NCBI GenBank assembly: GCA_022447545.1
Contig: JAKVBI010000020.1
Span: forward strand, 62,001 to 126,000
Source: Myxococcota bacterium
GTDB lineage: Bacteria; Myxococcota_A; UBA9160; SMWR01
Length of the DNA stretch: 64,000 nt
Reading direction: 5' to 3'
Numbering within the stretch: the first letter of the stretch is position 1; each line of letters begins with the position of its first letter. Positions 61,048-64,000 of the stretch are shown here, piece by piece. The translations under genes were made by a program, and so were the position numbers. The notes under the pieces are model-generated. The model did not search any database. It was not told the origin of the DNA and saw only the letters and a program-made list of their open reading frames with translations.

Positions 61048-61920
61048 TCATTTGAGCTGCTGAATCTCTCCTCGGAGCACCGAATCGAACAGTTCTTCTC
61101 CCACGACCTGCCGGGCCAGAGGTTTCGAGTCTGGGAAGCGGCGCAGAGTGTGCCCCCCGTCGACGGTGATGCACTGCCCGGTGATCCAACTCGATTCCGG
61201 ACCCGCGAGGAACCGGATGCAGCGGGCGATGTCTTCGGACTCACCGCCTCGGGCGATCGGCTGCTGTTCGAGAAAGCTGTCCAGTACTTCGGGGGTGTCG
61301 AACATGAACCCTGTGGCACCGGTGTGGGTCAGGCCCGGGCGCACTGAGTTGACCCGTATTTTCTGCTCGCCGAGCTCGTCGGCGGCCACTCGCACCATCT
61401 GGTCGACGGCGGCCTTCCCCGCGCAGTAGGCCGAGAGGTAGGGGCTCGAAAGGATCGAGGCTGTGGACGAGACGGCGACGATGGAACCTCCCCCCGAGGC
61501 GACCATGGACAGGCCCGCGTATTTGAGCACCAGAAACTGGGGCCGAACGTTGTTGTCGACTTCGGCGCTGAAGCGATCGTCGTCGTAGCCCAGGATCGGG
61601 CAGTAGTTTCCACCGCCTGGAATCGTCACGGCTGCATCGAGTCCTTCGCTTCCCGCAGCCTGTTCGACTGCCGCTCGCACGTCTTCCGGACGGCTCGCGT
61701 CACAGCGAAGGGAGGTTACGGAACCGCCAGCATGTGCTGCGACCTCTTCGAGATCGGCGACTGCGGCTTCCAGGGGCTCCAGGTTGCGGCCGCCCAGCCA
61801 AAGCCGCGCACCGTCGGAGGCGAGGGCCCGCGCTGTCGCTTTGCCGATGCCACTGCTGGCACCCACTACGAGGATCCGCTTGCCGGCAATGGGCGACTGG
61901 GTTCGAGAGGACTCGGACAT
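61048..61920 (-). CDS. Short-chain dehydrogenase/reductase (SDR)
   Basis: A 290-residue SDR with an AAGGAG site. The cofactor motif GASSGIG is at residues 20-26, catalytic Ser151/152, Tyr165 and Lys169 are present (YCAGKAA), and WITGQCITVDGGHTLRRF is the FabG-like closing block. TIPGGGN replaces NNAG. The C-terminal 35 residues (PLARQVVGEELFDSVLRGE) are an extension not seen in short SDRs. Substrate is unknown; it converges on trpA. Confidence 0.92.
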   Translation of the reverse strand: MSESSRTQSPIAGKRILVVGASSGIGKATARALASDGARLWLGGRNLEPLEAAVADLEEVAAHAGGSVTSLRCDASRPEDVRAAVEQAAGSEGLDAAVTIPGGGNYCPILGYDDDRFSAEVDNNVRPQFLVLKYAGLSMVASGGGSIVAVSSTASILSSPYLSAYCAGKAAVDQMVRVAADELGEQKIRVNSVRPGLTHTGATGFMFDTPEVLDSFLEQQPIARGGESEDIARCIRFLAGPESSWITGQCITVDGGHTLRRFPDSKPLARQVVGEELFDSVLRGEIQQLK

Positions 61921-62213
61921 TTTGTCGTGCTCCTTGAGTTGCTGATGGGCCGCACCCGGGATCGCTGCGCAGGGGTGAATCGGCGGGCCGGCATTGTACC
62001 GCTCACAGGGCTGGCTTCGCGGGCTCTCTGTCTGGGTCCCTCGGATGGTGGGGGAAGCGGGCGGTTCTCGTTGGAAGTTTCTTTTTCAAGGCTGGCCTCC
62101 CGTGGAAGTGTGACCCAGGGGAGACGTCCTGCACGCTGGCATGAGCGGTTCGCGCGCCGAATTCCGAGGCGCAAACCCGCGTCGCGCCGCGAGGCGGTGT
62201 AGGCTCGGTGCCC

Positions 62214-63485
62214 ATGGCCAGTCGCTCCGCCCTCGCATTCGCCGTTGCCGTCTTCTTCTGCGTCTCACCCGTCCATGCGAACTCCCTGAAGACGGCGAGC
62301 CCAGAGTCCAAAGGCGTTTCGAGCCAACGCCTCGAGCGCCTTTCCTCAGCCATGCAGGCCCAGATCGACGAGGGAAGGCTGGTGGGCGTGGTCACCCTCA
62401 TCGCACGACGCGGAGCGGTCGTCCACTTCGAAGCCTTCGGGATGCGGGACCGGGAGGCCGACGCACCCATGCAGCGCGACACGCTCTTTCGCATCTACTC
62501 CATGACCAAGCCCATCACGAGTGTGGCGGCCCTGACCTTGTTCGAGCGTGGCGAGTTTCTTTTGAGCGACCCCGTGGCGAAGTACATACCCGAACTCGAG
62601 AGTCTGCATGTCATCGAAGATCCCTCGGGGCCTCTGGATCGCAGCCGTCCTCCGGATCGCCAGGCCACCATTCGCGATCTGTTGGTTCACACTGCGGGCT
62701 TCAGCTACGACTGGATCACTCCGCCAGGCCCCCTGGCCGACGCCTACTCGGCCCTCGGCCGAGAGGCCAAAGCGGGCGACCTCCAGGGCTTCATTGAACG
62801 CCTCGCCGAGCTTCCCCTCGTTTATCCGCCGGGTACGCGTTGGAACTATGGAATGTCGACGGACGTGCTCGGCCATCTGGTGGCAGTGGTGTCTGGCATG
62901 CCCTTGGATGTGTTTCTGCGTGAGCAGATCTTTGCCCCTTTGGGTATGGGGGATACAGACTTTTACGTACCCACTGAAAAGATCAACCGGTTTGCGGCCA
63001 ACTACGCACCGTTACCCGGTGGTGGTTTGCGCCTGCTGGATGCCCCGACTGAGAGCCGGTTCGCCAAGCCGCCCAGTTATTTCGAAGGTGGAGGAGGCCT
63101 GGTCTCTACGGCCGCAGACTACGCGCGCTTCGCGCAGATGCTCCTCAACGGAGGCGAGTTGGAGGGTCGGCGAATTCTGGGCCCCAAGACCGTGGAACTG
63201 ATGACCCAGAACCACCTGAGTGATCGAGAATTGCAGGCCGATTTCCTGAAGGCTGCGTTCCCGGGCTGGGGGTTCGGTCTCGGAGTGTCCGTGGTGACCG
63301 ACATCGCACGAACCCAGCTGCCCGGAACCAATGGAGAGTACGGCTGGAACGGCGCGGCGAGCACGACCTTCTGGGTCGACCCGGCGGAAGAACTCATCGC
63401 GATTCAGATGGCCCAGGTCATGCCCTTTGCGGGTGCCCTTCCCTCGGAGTTCCGAGCTCTCGTCTATCCGGCGCTCGTGGACTGA
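62214..63485 (+). CDS. Exported serine hydrolase, EstB-like family VIII esterase
   Basis: A 423-residue protein with a signal peptide (residues 1-23, ending HA-N). The class C beta-lactamase-like motifs are intact: Ser96-x-x-Lys99 (YSMTKPITSV), the Tyr motif NYGMSTDVLGHLV near residue 213, and a Trp-x-Gly motif GWNGAASTTFWVD in place of Lys-Thr-Gly. This combination is typical of family VIII esterases such as EstB. A GTG six bases upstream is the alternative start. It probably hydrolyses esters in the periplasm. Confidence 0.93.
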   Translation: MASRSALAFAVAVFFCVSPVHANSLKTASPESKGVSSQRLERLSSAMQAQIDEGRLVGVVTLIARRGAVVHFEAFGMRDREADAPMQRDTLFRIYSMTKPITSVAALTLFERGEFLLSDPVAKYIPELESLHVIEDPSGPLDRSRPPDRQATIRDLLVHTAGFSYDWITPPGPLADAYSALGREAKAGDLQGFIERLAELPLVYPPGTRWNYGMSTDVLGHLVAVVSGMPLDVFLREQIFAPLGMGDTDFYVPTEKINRFAANYAPLPGGGLRLLDAPTESRFAKPPSYFEGGGGLVSTAADYARFAQMLLNGGELEGRRILGPKTVELMTQNHLSDRELQADFLKAAFPGWGFGLGVSVVTDIARTQLPGTNGEYGWNGAASTTFWVDPAEELIAIQMAQVMPFAGALPSEFRALVYPALVD

Positions 63486-63634
63486 GACGGTGCAGTGGAT
63501 CGGGCAGCTTGCTTGCGCTCCGTGCGTTGCTACTTGCGTGCAGCCCGATACGCTATCCGCCGTGACCGCCCTGACGCCCAACGCGCAGCCCGGCAGGAAC
63601 CACGCCGTGGGGCTCGAGACCCCACCTGCGACCC

Positions 63635-64000
63635 ATGAACGACCCTAGCGATCGAGACCGGGTCGAGGGTTCCTTTCGGGATCCCAGCGGATTCCTCTTC
63701 TACCACGATGGGCTCGTCCACCGGCAGGTCAATCCCTCCTTTCAGGCCGACTACGACCAGATGATGCAATCGGGCTTCTTCGAGGCTGCGGTCTCCGATG
63801 GATTGCTGATCTCCCACGAAGAAATCGAACCCTCGGAACTACCGGACCGCGGAGCGATTGCGGCCTACAAGGTTCTGCTCCCCGAGCAGATCCCATTTGT
63901 GTCCTACCCCTTCGAGTGGAGCTTCAGCCAGCTTCAGGATGCGGCCCTGCTCACCTTGAAGTTGCAGTTGCGGGCCCTCGAGTTCGGCCTTTCGTTGAAG
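63635..64000 (+). CDS. NoeA-like class I SAM methyltransferase, C-terminus beyond window
   Basis: The frame runs from the ATG at 63635 to the right edge, giving 122 residues of an incomplete protein. SFRDPSGFLFYHDGLVHRQV, LLISHEEIEP, IPFVSYPFEWSFSQLQDAAL match the N-terminal block of a family annotated as SAM-dependent methyltransferases related to nodulation protein NoeA. The SAM-binding domain would lie beyond the window. No clear ribosome site precedes the ATG. Function is unknown. Confidence 0.8.
   Translation, partial: MNDPSDRDRVEGSFRDPSGFLFYHDGLVHRQVNPSFQADYDQMMQSGFFEAAVSDGLLISHEEIEPSELPDRGAIAAYKVLLPEQIPFVSYPFEWSFSQLQDAALLTLKLQLRALEFGLSLK

Noticed and set aside
1-64000. tRNA, rRNA, CRISPR, transposase or prophage signals
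   Set aside because: None was seen on reading either strand; no direct-repeat arrays or integrase or transposase motifs are present.

Overview
The window is GC-rich, gene-dense and bacterial, with mostly AGGAG-type ribosome binding sites and short gaps between genes. The cell envelope looks Gram-negative: one protein has a lipoprotein lipobox, and another ends in a C-terminal beta-barrel whose last residue is Phe. The gene content is that of uncultured, catabolically versatile soil or marine bacteria once grouped as Deltaproteobacteria (Myxococcota or Binatia-like). It holds many amidohydrolases, crotonases, acyl-CoA dehydrogenases, short-chain dehydrogenases, luciferase-like monooxygenases and Ddn-type F420 enzymes. 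This placement is an inference from gene content; no rRNA, tRNA, CRISPR array, insertion sequence or phage gene was seen.

Layout. 1-10.8 kb: a DUF3604 lipoprotein running off the left edge, an SDR, an orphan C-terminal coding scrap beside a GNAT, a sulfotransferase, a large molybdopterin oxidoreductase, a DUF6065 protein with a long insert, a CmcJ/NvfI-type oxygenase and a COG2159 amidohydrolase. 11-17 kb: the first of five D-aminoacylase-like amidohydrolases, a second DUF3604 protein, a luciferase-like monooxygenase and a crotonase. 17-25 kb: a ThuA-like protein, a double CaiB/BaiF CoA-transferase, and a three-gene periplasmic redox operon (multicopper oxidase fused to a beta-barrel, PQQ-type dehydrogenase fused to cytochrome c, small membrane protein). 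25-45 kb: VOC, GMC, aldo/keto reductase, MFS transporter, three more D-aminoacylase-like enzymes, crotonase, double hot-dog hydratase, SGNH hydrolase, second luciferase-like enzyme, thiolase with its DUF35 partner, ZIP transporter and cupin. 45-52 kb: the fifth D-aminoacylase-like enzyme, HD hydrolase, crotonase, SnoaL, two Ddn-like proteins, a beta-lactamase-fold protein with altered active-site motifs, and a TauD-type dioxygenase.

52-61 kb is the most coherent system. A leftward operon encodes a small domain fused or coupled to an SDR, a Rieske oxygenase with Glu at the usual bridging-Asp position, a three-cysteine ferredoxin, a ThuA-like protein and two adjacent acyl-CoA dehydrogenases. 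It diverges from a rightward gntR(UTRA)-trpB-trpA operon whose genes overlap one another. A perfect 18-bp palindrome of HutC/UTRA operator type lies in the shared intergenic region. This suggests one small-molecule-responsive regulator linking an oxidative catabolic pathway to a stand-alone tryptophan synthase.

61-64 kb: an SDR, an EstB-like serine hydrolase with a signal peptide, and the start of a NoeA-like SAM methyltransferase running off the right edge. The only recognisable DNA-binding regulator in the 64 kb is the GntR protein.
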